The notes: generated by a model from the sequence alone, not told the origin. A stretch of DNA of 38,523 bases from Bacteroidales bacterium (GCA_021647205.1 JAKIVD010000031.1:1-38523); one strand, 5' to 3'. Shown: positions 25,981 through 34,377, counted from the stretch's first letter. A program made the numbers and translations.

Positions 25981-26382
25981 CTAAAAGTGCAGTTTGTGGT
26001 AATCAAATTCCTGGCTGTTTCTAAAACCACTGATTTTTGCAGCCAGGAGAAGAAAAATACCCAGGTTTTTCTTTTTTAACCAGTCAATCGCCTCCTGCTT
26101 TCCATTCACCGCATCGGCAAAAATAATGAGGAAGTCGAATTCAAATTTATGCAACCAGGCATAGGCTTTGGCATTTTTATCGATGGCACCGTCCAAAGCC
26201 GCAAATTGCGGGTACTTGTTTAGCATCAACCAATCAATGGCCTCTTTGCTGCCTCGAATCCCGCTGCTCAATGCCGCCAGTTCGGGATAACCGTTCTCCA
26301 GTAACCAATGGTAAAACTCATCACCTTCCTGATTAAAGGTCTCGCCAAAAGCCATCAATATTTTTACAGGGTAGTTGAGCAT
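25981..26382 (-). CDS. Small protein of four 25-residue tandem repeats
   Basis: 133-aa protein, family not recognised. It consists almost entirely of helical repeats with a strict period: Trp-Leu pairs start at residues 26, 51, 76 and 101. The unit reads roughly WLxxxxYPxxAALxxxIxxxxxAID, e.g. WLLENGYPELAAL, WLMLNKYPQFAAL and the diverged WLHKFEFDFLIIF. No signal peptide or transmembrane segment. A solenoid of helical hairpins, perhaps a protein-binding module related in shape to ankyrin- or HEAT-like repeats, is inferred. It is a single gene convergent with nrdJ; a -7 box TACCTTTG lies about 83 bases upstream of the ATG. A real gene is likely because the repeat periodicity is preserved through the whole frame. 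Confidence 0.7.
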   Translation of the reverse strand: MLNYPVKILMAFGETFNQEGDEFYHWLLENGYPELAALSSGIRGSKEAIDWLMLNKYPQFAALDGAIDKNAKAYAWLHKFEFDFLIIFADAVNGKQEAIDWLKKKNLGIFLLLAAKISGFRNSQEFDYHKLHF

Positions 26383-26464
26383 GGGGCAAACTTGCTTACA
26401 ATCTTTTTTCTTGCTTTCTTCCGGAACAATGAACGTTCTTGCCTGTTCATTTAAAAATCATTTA

Positions 26465-26492
26465 CAAAGGTAAAACAATAATGCCTTACAAA
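26465..26492 (-). promoter_or_regulatory. Probable promoter of the repeat-protein gene
   Basis: On the minus strand TACCTTTG (plus 26465-26472) is preceded by TTTG (plus 26489-26492) with a 16-base spacer, a little shorter than usual. The -7 box is a perfect TAnnTTTG match and identical to that of the helicase promoter. Confidence 0.45.
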
Positions 26493-26556
26493 TTAGATTT
26501 ACTCTAAATTACTGATTGTTCATTTACTGTACAATAAATAGGTTATTTATGGTTGT

Positions 26557-26605
26557 TCCGGAATTACAAGTGTGGGCACTGTAAAACCTGTGTGGCAATT
26601 CCGGA
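26557..26605. repeat. Inverted repeat TCCGGAATT/AATTCCGGA
   Basis: Nine-bp perfect arms at 26557-26565 and 26597-26605 are separated by 31 bases and followed by GTTTTTT. The left arm contains the palindrome TTCCGGAA, which also occurs at 26419-26426. It could be a paired operator or an orphan terminator-like structure. Confidence 0.45.
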
Positions 26606-26610
26606 GTTTT

Positions 26611-26644
26611 TTGCCTATCCCCAACTTGATGCTTTGTATCTCTG
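26611..26644 (+). promoter_or_regulatory. Promoter candidate of the decayed T9SS gene
   Basis: TTG at 26611-26613 and TATCTCTG at 26637-26644 (one mismatch to TAnnTTTG) with a 23-base spacer, about 46 bases before the ATG at 26690. Confidence 0.35.
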
Positions 26645-26689
26645 AGCAATTTTTTCGAATACTTTTTTCACAAACCAAATAAATGCAGA

Positions 26690-28020
26690 ATGAAAAAACC
26701 AACCCCCCTTTTTGTGGGTTTTCCGTTTGTAATGGCCGTTTTTGTCGGCCTATATTTTTTTTCTGACACGTCACTTTCAGAAAGAGGCCGCTACGAGCAG
26801 TTCATCCTGCAGCAGGCAAGAAACTATTCAAAAAGTACAGAACAGCAGCAAAATGAATTGAAAGCTCCCGACAAGCCGGACATGGCAGCCTTTCAGGAGT
26901 AAATTAAAACCCTTGACCGCAGCTTGGGTTATGTTCCGAAAAAGCGGTTGTTGTCAGCTTATCAAATTACAACTGCCATTGAACGGGAACAACAATCTTC
27001 GCGCAAATATATTGCCCCCTTAAGCTGGACAGGAACATCTGCCAATACGGGTGGGCAAACGCGTACAATGATGTTCGGCCCCAACGATGCAACCCATAAA
27101 AAAGTCTGGACCGGAGGCGTAACGGGCGGCTTATGGTACACCAACAACATTAACAATACCGATTCGCTCTGGAGAACAGTTGACGACTTTTGGAGTAACC
27201 TTGCCATTTGCTCCATTGCCTACGACCCAAACAACACGCTTGCGTTTTACGTGGGAACAGGTGAAGTAGAAACAGCGAGGGTTACCTATCGTGAGTCATC
27301 GGGTTTGGGTGCCGGTATTTACAAAACCACTGATGGAGGCTCCACCTGGAACTTACTGGCTTCCACTGCAGATTTTGATATTGCGGCCAATGGGCGGATT
27401 TTTGTCGGAAGCATGGAGAATATCAATGGCAACGGGGGTGCCACAGTCTTGTATTCTGACAGTGGCTTGCCGGGAAGCTGGACGATTCCTGCCAGGACAA
27501 TTGTTGCGGTGATTAATACAATCTATGGTTTTGAAGCCAATCAGTACAATACACTGGTCAACGGCAACGGTAATGATGGCTACTTCCTGTATTTCGGGGA
27601 TGGCAATGCAAGCGGCATATTGGTAGATGCTTTTGGTGACGAGATGAAGACGGGATAGGTAAGGACTGGAATTATTACCAAACAAAAGCTGTCAGGTTGC
27701 GCTCCGTTACTGCACCCAATGCGGGCTTGACTGCTTCAGAATGGAATATTCCACAGCTTGCCAATACCAGCGACATGACACCGGCAACCTGCCGGGAAGA
27801 CGTAAGCTGGCAGGGGACCTCCTCAACCGATTTTAACGAGGTGGGTAGCAACTGGAACGGTACGCGTGGTTTTGTGCCCGATGCAAGCTACAACGTTAGC
27901 ATTCCGAACGTAACCAACAAACCAATAGTTACCAGACTGTCTGTGGTTTATTCGCTGAGCGTACAAACGGGTGCCTCAATTGAAATAAACCCGTCAGTTT
28001 CGATGACTGTAATTAAATAA
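26690..28020 (+). pseudogene. Decayed T9SS-type secreted BNR/sortilin-repeat protein
   Basis: Three pieces of one former gene. Piece 1 (26690-26902) starts MKKPTPLFVGFPFVMAVFVG, an export signal, and ends at a TAA; the same frame continues without a gap into piece 2 (26903-27658), where KTLDRSLGYVPKKRLLSAY follows naturally, so the TAA is a nonsense mutation. Piece 2 has the GGLWYTNN/YVGTGE/IYKTTDGGSTWNLL signature of BNR-repeat proteins common in Bacteroidota. Near 27640-27655 the frame shifts: the other frame reads DEDGIGKDWNYYQTKAVRLR and continues to 28020. The end carries a WQGTSSTDFNEVGSNWNG module, but no T9SS sorting domain remains. The jump from one BNR repeat to the C-terminal module suggests an internal deletion as well. 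Confidence 0.75.
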
Positions 28021-28044
28021 CCGGCTACTGCTTTTGTACCGGTT
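28019..28044 (+). terminator. Weak terminator-like hairpin after the pseudogene
   Basis: AACCGG (28019-28024) and CCGGTT (28039-28044) flank a 14-base loop, followed by GTTTCTC. The stem is short and the T-run broken, so this may be a relic. Confidence 0.3.
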
Positions 28045-28167
28045 GTTTCTCGGAATGCGCTTTTAAATCACACCATTTTACGGTTTGCGATTTATAAAAC
28101 CAGGTGGAAAAAGACAAAGGTTTAATGCAACATTTTGGTGGTTGGCAAACCGGATATCCGGACAGGG

Positions 28168-29094
28168 CTATTTCAACTCGAAAGTAGCGCTGCCGATATT
28201 ATGATCGCCTTCAAAAAGATCCACGTAATAAATACCGGGCTGTAGCTCGAGCGATTGCCTGCGGTTCCAGTGGATGCAAAAGTCGATGGCTTTGTTTTGG
28301 TAATCGAATTCTTTTTTAATCGAATACTGTAGCACCTCTCCTTTGTAAAGAAAGGTGTATTTATCTCCCCTTCCTTTGGCCAGGATTTTTTTATCGGGTT
28401 GTGCAATTCGGACGTAAATGGTTTTCTTGCCAGGTTCTGCAATCGAGTTCTCAGCTACTGTAAAACACACCCTTATCCGGTCAGTCCGTCTTATTTTATC
28501 TGTTTCGCTTTCTTTCCCGCTTCCTTTTACCCTTACCGGGGAAGCTGTAACACCATAGGCTCCGACGACAGAAGCTACATCAACTTTTTCGGTCAGCTCA
28601 TTCTTAATGCCCTCAAGTTCCCGGTTCCTACGCTTTTCAATTTTAATTTCCTCCTTCATCTGCAGGTTCTCCTCGGTAAGCTGGTGGTTGACTGTGTAAA
28701 GTGAATCCATCTGTAAAACATACGTTTGGGCAACTGTTTGCAGACGGGTGAGTTTCTTTTTGATTTTATAATAATCCCATTTAAAGTTGAGCAGTTGTTT
28801 AATTTCTTTGGCATTGGCCTGTATCACACTGTCTTTAACATACAACGAATCGGATAACTCACCGTATGCCATTTTAATACTGTCGTGCGAAACAAGCAAT
28901 ACTTGAAGCTCTTCGGCCAGCTCAACCCGCTGCCGGTCCTTTTCTTTAACCAGTTCGTTCAGGTTTTTTTTCATCGACAGCATGTAAATTGACAAGCCAA
29001 TTAAACCAAGTGCCAAGACTATCAATACGATGTATAGCCACAGATTCGAATTTTTTGGTTGCTCTTTCTGAATCTCAATATTTTGGTCTTCCAT
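28168..29094 (-). CDS. Membrane-anchored coiled-coil protein, unknown function
   Basis: 308-aa protein. After a short polar N-terminus, residues ~18-39 form one transmembrane helix (LWLYIVLIVLALGLIGLSIYM). Residues ~40-180 are a long heptad-like coiled coil rich in Leu, Glu and Lys. The C-terminal ~110 residues are beta-rich (RIRVCFTVAENSIAEPGKKT, YYVDLFEGDHNIGSATFEL), resembling a small immunoglobulin-like domain as in many Bacteroidota envelope proteins, probably in the periplasm. The ATG at 29094 is chosen because the earlier ATG at 29115 lies inside the -7 promoter box. No family name is recognised. It is transcribed alone, behind the terminator at 29203-29235. Confidence 0.72.
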   Translation of the reverse strand: MEDQNIEIQKEQPKNSNLWLYIVLIVLALGLIGLSIYMLSMKKNLNELVKEKDRQRVELAEELQVLLVSHDSIKMAYGELSDSLYVKDSVIQANAKEIKQLLNFKWDYYKIKKKLTRLQTVAQTYVLQMDSLYTVNHQLTEENLQMKEEIKIEKRRNRELEGIKNELTEKVDVASVVGAYGVTASPVRVKGSGKESETDKIRRTDRIRVCFTVAENSIAEPGKKTIYVRIAQPDKKILAKGRGDKYTFLYKGEVLQYSIKKEFDYQNKAIDFCIHWNRRQSLELQPGIYYVDLFEGDHNIGSATFELK

Positions 29095-29112
29095 GGTTGT
29101 TGTATTTAAATG

Positions 29113-29143
29113 CAAAATTAATGACTAAATGTCCAATATCAAA
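29113..29143 (-). promoter_or_regulatory. Consensus promoter of the coiled-coil protein gene
   Basis: Minus strand: TTTG, 19 bases, TAATTTTG, a full match to TTTG-N19-TAnnTTTG (plus-strand CAAAATTA at 29113-29120, CAAA at 29140-29143). Transcription should begin near 29106, a leader of about 12 bases. This rules out the ATG at 29115 as the start. Confidence 0.72.
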
Positions 29144-29202
29144 GCTATTTATCGCGTTACATTTTTATTAACGGGAAAAGTGCTTGAATTCGTATCAAAA
29201 CA

Positions 29203-29235
29203 AAACCCCGGAACAAATCAATCGGTCCGGGGTTT
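29203..29235 (-). terminator. Intrinsic terminator of the T9SS BNR gene
   Basis: AAACCCCGGA (29203-29212) and TCCGGGGTTT (29226-29235) form a perfect 10-bp stem with a 13-base loop. Read on the minus strand the stem is followed by a T-rich tail (TTTTGTTTTG), 25 bases after the stop of the 29260-30759 gene. Confidence 0.85.
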
Positions 29236-29259
29236 CTCAAGCTCTATTGCAAGGGCTTA

Positions 29260-30759
29260 TTATTTACTAATCAGAAGTTTTGTTGTGAGCTCATTTTTCC
29301 CGTTCTGAACCGAAACGAAATAAAGTCCGGGTTTCAGGGTGGAGACATTCAAACGGATATCTTTTGTGTCGAAAGGCTTAATGTCCATCTCCATACATTT
29401 TTTCCCGCTTATATCCCTGATAACCAACTGTCCGATTTCTTCTATGGATTCATCAAACGAAATCGTTACCATTGCGGAAGCAGGATTTGGGTAGATTAAA
29501 AAATCAGCTTGTTGGGAAATAGTTTCGTCCATACCAACAGTTTCCAGTCCATATCCACTCATGTGTACTTTTTTTGCACCGGTAAATTTGGTGTTGTTGT
29601 AGATGGTTAAAAACCCTTCAGCAAACCCTGATTTGGCCGGGGAGAAAAAGACCTCAAAAGTTTTGCTTTCATCTGCACCCAGGTTGAAGGGTCCCTGGTT
29701 AGTCCAAAAGTAACTATGATCTGATACGATAGAGTCAATCCGTAAAGTTTTCCCTCCCGAATTGGTTACCGTAAGCATTTCGATGGTGGTATCGGCAACG
29801 GGGATGGAGTCGAAAACCAATGAGGTGGGATCAACCGAAATGGCGGGGTCAGCTTCGGGCTCGGCATAAACTTTTCGAAGTACAATTCCCTGAAACCCGG
29901 CGGCAAATACAGTATTGCCAGGGGTAATATCCATATCCCTTAACAGGTTACCGGAATAATCAGCATCAAGTTCCCAGTTTACACCGCCGTCAGTCGATTT
30001 GTAAATCAGTCCGTCTTCACCGCTGATAAAACAGGTGTCGAAATCCATACGGGCAGCGGCCCTGTTAATTCCAAATCCGGGACTGCTGTACTCATCCCAG
30101 GAAACTCCACCATTGTTGCTGATCCATACTTTACCGGCATCGCCGGCCAAACCGTGGGTGTCATCGTAAAAACTGACCGAACCAAACAGCGAATTAAAAT
30201 CTTGTTTTTGCATTGTCCAGGATTGACCGTTATTGGTTGTTTTCATAATTTTAATCTGCGAAGCTGCGAAATAGGTGTCGCCCTCTGCATAATCAAGTGC
30301 CCAATACCCTTCACTGTTTGTCAGGGTCCAATTGTCGCCGCCATCGCTGGTGGTGTAGGTAGCCGATCCCGAAGCGATACCGTTGTCTTCGTCTTTAAAA
30401 ACAATACGGTCGAAGCCCCCCGAGGTAAGTTGCAGGCTTATTGACCAGTTTTGGCCACCGTCGGTTGTTTTTAAAATGTAGCCGTCATTGGAACACACAT
30501 ATCCGATCAGGGTTGTTGGAAAAGTAATACCCCATATGGTTTGTGCAATACTTTGGCTGAGGCTGGTCCAGGTGTCGCCTCCGTTTGTTGATTTGTAAAT
30601 CTCTTCGCCACCTGCAACAAAAACATAACTTTCATTGTTTAAGGCATAGCAAATATCCTGGAAATTGGCATCGGTCCCCAGGTCAAGTTCTTCCCATTCC
30701 TGGGCCTGGCTTGCTGTGATGGCCAGAAGTAAAATGGCAAATAATAATAATTTTTTCAT
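29260..30759 (-). CDS. T9SS-secreted BNR/YCF48-like repeat protein
   Basis: 499-aa secreted protein. A signal peptide (MKKLLLFAILLLAITASQAQ) is followed by ~280 residues of BNR/YCF48-type propeller repeats, each with a STNGGxTW-like turn (KSTNGGDTWTSL, KTTDGGQNWSISL, KTTNNGQSWTM, ISNNGGVSWDEY, KSTDGGVNWELD). Residues ~305-405 resemble a 'choice-of-anchor D' Ig-like domain (DPTSLVFDSIPVADTTIEML). The last ~80 residues are a type A T9SS sorting domain (FLIYPNPASAMVTISFDE to GLYFVSVQNGKNELTTKLLISK). The protein is thus expected on the cell surface or released. Binding partner is unknown. It follows a tiny gene by 15 bases, and a TPR/LuxR-type regulator is encoded just upstream. Confidence 0.9.
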   Translation of the reverse strand: MKKLLLFAILLLAITASQAQEWEELDLGTDANFQDICYALNNESYVFVAGGEEIYKSTNGGDTWTSLSQSIAQTIWGITFPTTLIGYVCSNDGYILKTTDGGQNWSISLQLTSGGFDRIVFKDEDNGIASGSATYTTSDGGDNWTLTNSEGYWALDYAEGDTYFAASQIKIMKTTNNGQSWTMQKQDFNSLFGSVSFYDDTHGLAGDAGKVWISNNGGVSWDEYSSPGFGINRAAARMDFDTCFISGEDGLIYKSTDGGVNWELDADYSGNLLRDMDITPGNTVFAAGFQGIVLRKVYAEPEADPAISVDPTSLVFDSIPVADTTIEMLTVTNSGGKTLRIDSIVSDHSYFWTNQGPFNLGADESKTFEVFFSPAKSGFAEGFLTIYNNTKFTGAKKVHMSGYGLETVGMDETISQQADFLIYPNPASAMVTISFDESIEEIGQLVIRDISGKKCMEMDIKPFDTKDIRLNVSTLKPGLYFVSVQNGKNELTTKLLISK

Positions 30760-30774
30760 GATCTTGATATTTGA

Positions 30775-30918
30775 TTAATGAGTATTGTTTTTTTTATGGA
30801 TGTCTTTGGATAAAAACCGTTTCAATATTTCGTTTTGCTGTTCTTTTCTTTTAATCAGTTCATCCAGTTTTTTTTGAATGTCGCGGGCAGATTCGTTTAT
30901 GTTTTTTTCTTTATGCAT
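30775..30918 (-). CDS. Small basic helical protein (47 aa), unknown
   Basis: Short frame just upstream of the T9SS gene on the same strand (15-base gap). From the ATG at 30918 it reads MHKEKNINESARDIQKKLDE and ends in KDIHKKNNTH: a single amphipathic, strongly charged helix without signal or membrane segment. An upstream ATG at 30966 would add a Cys/Phe-rich stretch that looks like noncoding sequence. The position suggests cotranscription with the T9SS gene. No family is recognised; it may be an unimportant frame. Confidence 0.4.
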   Translation of the reverse strand: MHKEKNINESARDIQKKLDELIKRKEQQNEILKRFLSKDIHKKNNTH

Positions 30919-30979
30919 GCTGGTATTTTTTGAAAATGCAAAGAAACAAAGGGGAAGTGGGTGCATGCAAGTTTTAAGG

Positions 30980-31009
30980 CTTACAATAGCTTAAACCTGC
31001 CTTACAATA
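30980..31009. promoter_or_regulatory. Direct repeat CTTACAATA with 21-bp period
   Basis: CTTACAATA occurs at 30980-30988 and again at 31001-31009, start to start 21 bp, i.e. two helical turns on the same DNA face. It lies in the only gap between the LuxR-type regulator and the small gene/T9SS pair it precedes, where no consensus promoter is seen. A tandem site for an activator is a reasonable reading. Confidence 0.45.
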
Positions 31010-31035
31010 AATTACAAGGACTGATAAACAGCTTC

Positions 31036-32781
31036 TTAGAACCTGGATAAAAATCCAGCCAGGCTGGCTTCTTTGTCCAGGTTAAACTTTTGACGCAGCC
31101 TGTGGCGGGCAACGGTGATGCTGTTGGTCGATTGGTAGGTGATGGCCGAGATGTCTTTGGTGTTCATGTTCAGCCTCAGAAAAGCACACAAACGCAGTTC
31201 GTTGGTGGTCAGGCCGGGGTATTCATCGCCCAGGCTTTTATAAAAACCGGTGTGCACATCTTTAAACCGGATGTCGAATTCTTCACCAAGGTCAGTGGCG
31301 GGATCGGTATCGAGGGTCGAAATAATATCGTTGACAATCCGGGCATTGGCCTCATTTTCCAGTTTCAGCTTTTTCAGCTTTTTGGAGGTTTCCAAAACCA
31401 GTTCGTTCTTTTTCATCTGAAAAAGCACACCGGTTGCCAGTTCTTTGTTGCGGTATTCCAGGTCTTTTTCGATACTCTTTTTTGATTCGATGAGCCTGAG
31501 CCGCTTACTTTTTTCGAGGCGCAACAGTAAAAACAACAGGATACTTAAAAAGATGAATGAAATAATTCCGGTAATAAAAATCCAATAGGTACGGATTTGT
31601 TGATTTCTGGCTTCAAGCAAAACAATCTCCTGTGCCTTTTTTTGTTTTTCGATGGCATAAGCCAATTCGTTTTGTGCCAACTGTTTCAGCTTTTTGTTGT
31701 TGCTGGCTTTGTCAGAATAGTGGTCGTAATTTTTGAAAAACAACAAGGCCTGATCAACATTTCCTTTTCTTTCATACAACTTGCTGAGCTGCAGGGCTGC
31801 CCTGGAGGCATTGGAATAAAACCCTTTTTCGGTCGAAATGTGGTAACATTCCATCAGTGCGCTTTCGGCTTTGTCCAGGCTGTCCAGCTCAAAACAAATA
31901 ATCCCTTTATTAAGCAATTGAAGACTGACAATTCCGGCAAGGGGGCCCCGGTACAGCTTTTGGTCTTTGGCCATTTCTTTTTCCGACAAAACAATGTAAT
32001 GGAAAGCTTCTTTAAGTTGTCCCTGTTTGCGGGCTAAATCGGCAAAGGAGACATAGATTTCGGAAAGCCGCACAGTGTTGCCGGTGTTTTGATAAAGTGT
32101 TTTTGCTTCAATTAAGTACTCCCTTGCCAAAGCGTATTGCCCTGTTTTAATGTACACATCCGCGATGTTTGCAAAAGCAACGGCAAGGTTAACCGAGTCA
32201 GCATTTGATTTGAACAATTCGGCGGCTTTTGAATAGTTTTCATATGCCTTTTTGTAGCTTTCGATGCTGTGGTAAATACTGCCGGTGTTGTTGTAAAAAT
32301 GGGGTGTCAGATAATGGTAGCCATTTTGTTCCGACAGCAAAAGCCCATGATTGTATTCTTCCAAAGCCCGCGCATAATTATCGTTTGTTAAATAGATGTT
32401 TCCTGTTACCAAATACAGTTTGGCAAGCACTTCCTCATCGCCATCTTCAATAATTGCAGGCTTTGCGTTGCTGTATTCTTTCAGGGCTTTATCAAGGCTG
32501 TCCTGCATTACAAGGATATCGGCATAGGATACGCCAATTTTCCCGCTGTATTTTTCCAGCTGAAATTCCCGCGCAAGCGAACGGGCTTTGTTCAGGTAAT
32601 ACACGGAAGTATCGGTGTTTGTATTCTGATAGATATTTGAAAGCCGGATGTAAACACTTGTTCTTGCTTCAACGTCTTTGGTTGTATCAAGTATTTTTTT
32701 CAGGCTGTCGGCTTGCTGTGCGAGGGTGCTGCCAATTAACAGGAAGCTGATAAAACTGAATAGGATTTTCCGGAGATTCAT
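31036..32781 (-). CDS. TPR-repeat, membrane-anchored LuxR-type transcription regulator
   Basis: 581-aa regulator of a plan common in Bacteroidota. It starts with a signal peptide (MNLRKILFSFISFLLIGSTLAQ), continues with seven or so TPR repeats (e.g. AKLYLVTGNIYLTNDNYARA, FYNNTGSIYHSIESYKKAYE) to about residue 380, then one transmembrane helix (~400-425, YWIFITGIISFIFLSI), a cytoplasmic coiled coil and a C-terminal LuxR-type helix-turn-helix (last ~75 residues: YPGLTTNELRLCAFLRLNMN, then TYQSTNSITVARHRLRQKF). Periplasmic TPRs would sense a ligand and the cytoplasmic domain bind DNA. The ATG at 32781 starts the signal peptide; an ATG at 32799 adds six residues. The T9SS gene downstream is a likely target. 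Confidence 0.9.
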   Translation of the reverse strand: MNLRKILFSFISFLLIGSTLAQQADSLKKILDTTKDVEARTSVYIRLSNIYQNTNTDTSVYYLNKARSLAREFQLEKYSGKIGVSYADILVMQDSLDKALKEYSNAKPAIIEDGDEEVLAKLYLVTGNIYLTNDNYARALEEYNHGLLLSEQNGYHYLTPHFYNNTGSIYHSIESYKKAYENYSKAAELFKSNADSVNLAVAFANIADVYIKTGQYALAREYLIEAKTLYQNTGNTVRLSEIYVSFADLARKQGQLKEAFHYIVLSEKEMAKDQKLYRGPLAGIVSLQLLNKGIICFELDSLDKAESALMECYHISTEKGFYSNASRAALQLSKLYERKGNVDQALLFFKNYDHYSDKASNNKKLKQLAQNELAYAIEKQKKAQEIVLLEARNQQIRTYWIFITGIISFIFLSILLFLLLRLEKSKRLRLIESKKSIEKDLEYRNKELATGVLFQMKKNELVLETSKKLKKLKLENEANARIVNDIISTLDTDPATDLGEEFDIRFKDVHTGFYKSLGDEYPGLTTNELRLCAFLRLNMNTKDISAITYQSTNSITVARHRLRQKFNLDKEASLAGFLSRF

Positions 32782-32852
32782 CAAAGCCAAAAATTGCAAA
32801 GTGGTTTTTTGCGGGAATAAAAGTACGAATTAAGCGGCACAACAGTAAGCGG

Positions 32853-34283
32853 TTACAGTATAGCGTACCTCAAAGTAAAACTAAAACTGTAGGCGAAACC
32901 TTTGGCGAGTTCATAATTGCTCCCCCTGAAACTCCTGTTTACACGGGCTTCGGTAAAGTTATCCCAAAAGAGTGAAGGGATGGAATAGTCGAATTTATCT
33001 GAATAATAAAAGCTTGCATCCATCGCTAAGCGAAGGCGTGGAGAAACGTAATAATACGAATTGAACCAAAAACCGGTGCTCAGCCCAAAGGTATTTTCAC
33101 TTGTTCCCTGTTCACCAACAAAAGAGACAGCCGCATAAGGCGTAATGCCGGCATAGGTCCGGGTGTTGGGGTAAAACCCGAATTGCCATCCCGTATTGAG
33201 CAGGGCTTTCAGGTAACTTGATGACCAGTCTTTATCATCACCAGTACTTATCTCTTCCTTTCCGGTGTTTCCCTCATAACCAAAACTCAGGTCAAGCATA
33301 ATATCCGATTGCCAGGCATAGCTGATGGGTTTCATCCTTCGCAAGGAGAAAAAACCAAAAATTCCATAGTTATTGTTCTTAAACTTCCGCTCATAATTTT
33401 GAGGGTTGCTATCCTTATACTCATTGCTGGTAAAAGAAAGATCAGGAATTATTCCACCCTCGTAGCGCACACCGGAACCGCGGTTGTACGTCCGGGCAAA
33501 AGCCCAGATATCGTTCAGGTTCGCGAAGTAGATGATGTCAGCAGTATCCACCAAGTCCATATTTTGCAGGGCATTGTCCAGTTCTTCCAATTGATAGATG
33601 TATTTATAGCGGTAATCAAAGAAGCGTTTCCATGTAATGCGGTTGGCCACGCGGGAAAGGGAATCAATCATCGTCTTATCCGGAATCTGTGCAAGGCGGT
33701 TGTACTTTTGGAGTGCCAATAAAATGTCCATGGCTGTACGCGCACTTTCAACGGGTTCAATGCGTCCGTTACCAAAAGAAACATAAGGGGTGATTGCCAG
33801 ATGATGAAGTTGTGCATTTTGTTTTTCTTCCCCGTTTTTGTCAGATCGTGCTGAAAAGCTGTAGCGGATGTCGCCATGTATACCCCAAAATGTACCGTTT
33901 TTATTGTAAAACCTGCTTTGAGAAAGTGAACTTAAAGACACCCTTGGCGAAGTATAGGAATCCTTTACAGAATCTGTTTTCCCCCACTGTGTGTTGTAAG
34001 ATGTGTTCAACGAAGCATTGGTGGTACCCTGGTAGTTGGTCAGGTTTTCGTACTCATAGTAATACAAGTTTACATTGGTACTGAATGCATTTCCGGAACG
34101 TTCTGTTTCAGATTTGATGTCTGAACCACCCAATTGTAATGCACTACCCAGGTTCAGCAGGCGGTACCTGATATCAGGGGCGACATAATCTTTTAAGGGA
34201 TAGTTTTTAATGGAATCAGCCTGTGCAAAAGCCTGGAAAGTAAAAAGGGAAACGACAAAAAGCGCGAATAGAATTTTTTTCAT
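32853..34283 (-). CDS. Outer-membrane beta-barrel-like protein, unknown function
   Basis: 476-aa exported protein: signal peptide MKKILFALFVVSLFTFQAFA, then a beta-rich chain with alternating hydrophobic residues and many aromatic ends, e.g. FSTNVNLYYYEYENLT, SDIMLDLSFGYEGNT, GLSTGFWFNSYYYVSPRLRL, ending FAYSFSFTLRYAIL. The pattern fits an outer-membrane barrel with a periplasmic helical insert around residues 180-245 (TAMDILLALQKYNRLA to LEELDNALQNM). The last strand ends in Leu rather than Phe. No named family recognised. It lies 53 bases upstream of the TPR/LuxR-type regulator on the same strand and could share its transcript. Confidence 0.7.
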   Translation of the reverse strand: MKKILFALFVVSLFTFQAFAQADSIKNYPLKDYVAPDIRYRLLNLGSALQLGGSDIKSETERSGNAFSTNVNLYYYEYENLTNYQGTTNASLNTSYNTQWGKTDSVKDSYTSPRVSLSSLSQSRFYNKNGTFWGIHGDIRYSFSARSDKNGEEKQNAQLHHLAITPYVSFGNGRIEPVESARTAMDILLALQKYNRLAQIPDKTMIDSLSRVANRITWKRFFDYRYKYIYQLEELDNALQNMDLVDTADIIYFANLNDIWAFARTYNRGSGVRYEGGIIPDLSFTSNEYKDSNPQNYERKFKNNNYGIFGFFSLRRMKPISYAWQSDIMLDLSFGYEGNTGKEEISTGDDKDWSSSYLKALLNTGWQFGFYPNTRTYAGITPYAAVSFVGEQGTSENTFGLSTGFWFNSYYYVSPRLRLAMDASFYYSDKFDYSIPSLFWDNFTEARVNRSFRGSNYELAKGFAYSFSFTLRYAIL

Positions 34284-34345
34284 GTTGCAAGTGTTGGAGG
34301 GTTTTGCGCTGAAATTTGCAAGGACTGTGCCAAAGATGAGGGCTC

Positions 34346-34377
34346 AACCTTTCAGGTTTTTTTCAAGCTGAAAGGTT
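34346..34377. repeat. Inverted repeat AACCTTTCAG/CTGAAAGGTT
   Basis: Perfect 10-bp arms at 34346-34355 and 34368-34377 around a 12-base loop, 63 bases upstream of the barrel protein ATG. No T-run follows on either strand, so an operator or leader hairpin is more probable than a terminator. Confidence 0.5.

Larger units (their letters stand above)
26383..26689. other. Divergent intergenic region, 307 bp
   Basis: Between the repeat-protein gene (-) and the decayed T9SS gene (+). It contains GAACaatGAAC/GTTCttgcctGTTC nested inverted elements (26424-26446), a minus-strand promoter candidate, a 9-bp inverted repeat with a 31-base spacer (26557-26605), and a plus-strand promoter candidate at 26611-26644. 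No coding sequence was recognised. Confidence 0.5.

Noticed and set aside
26900-26902. Programmed readthrough or recoding at the in-frame stop
   Set aside because: It is a TAA without a recoding signal, and a second frame lesion follows downstream, so gene decay is simpler.
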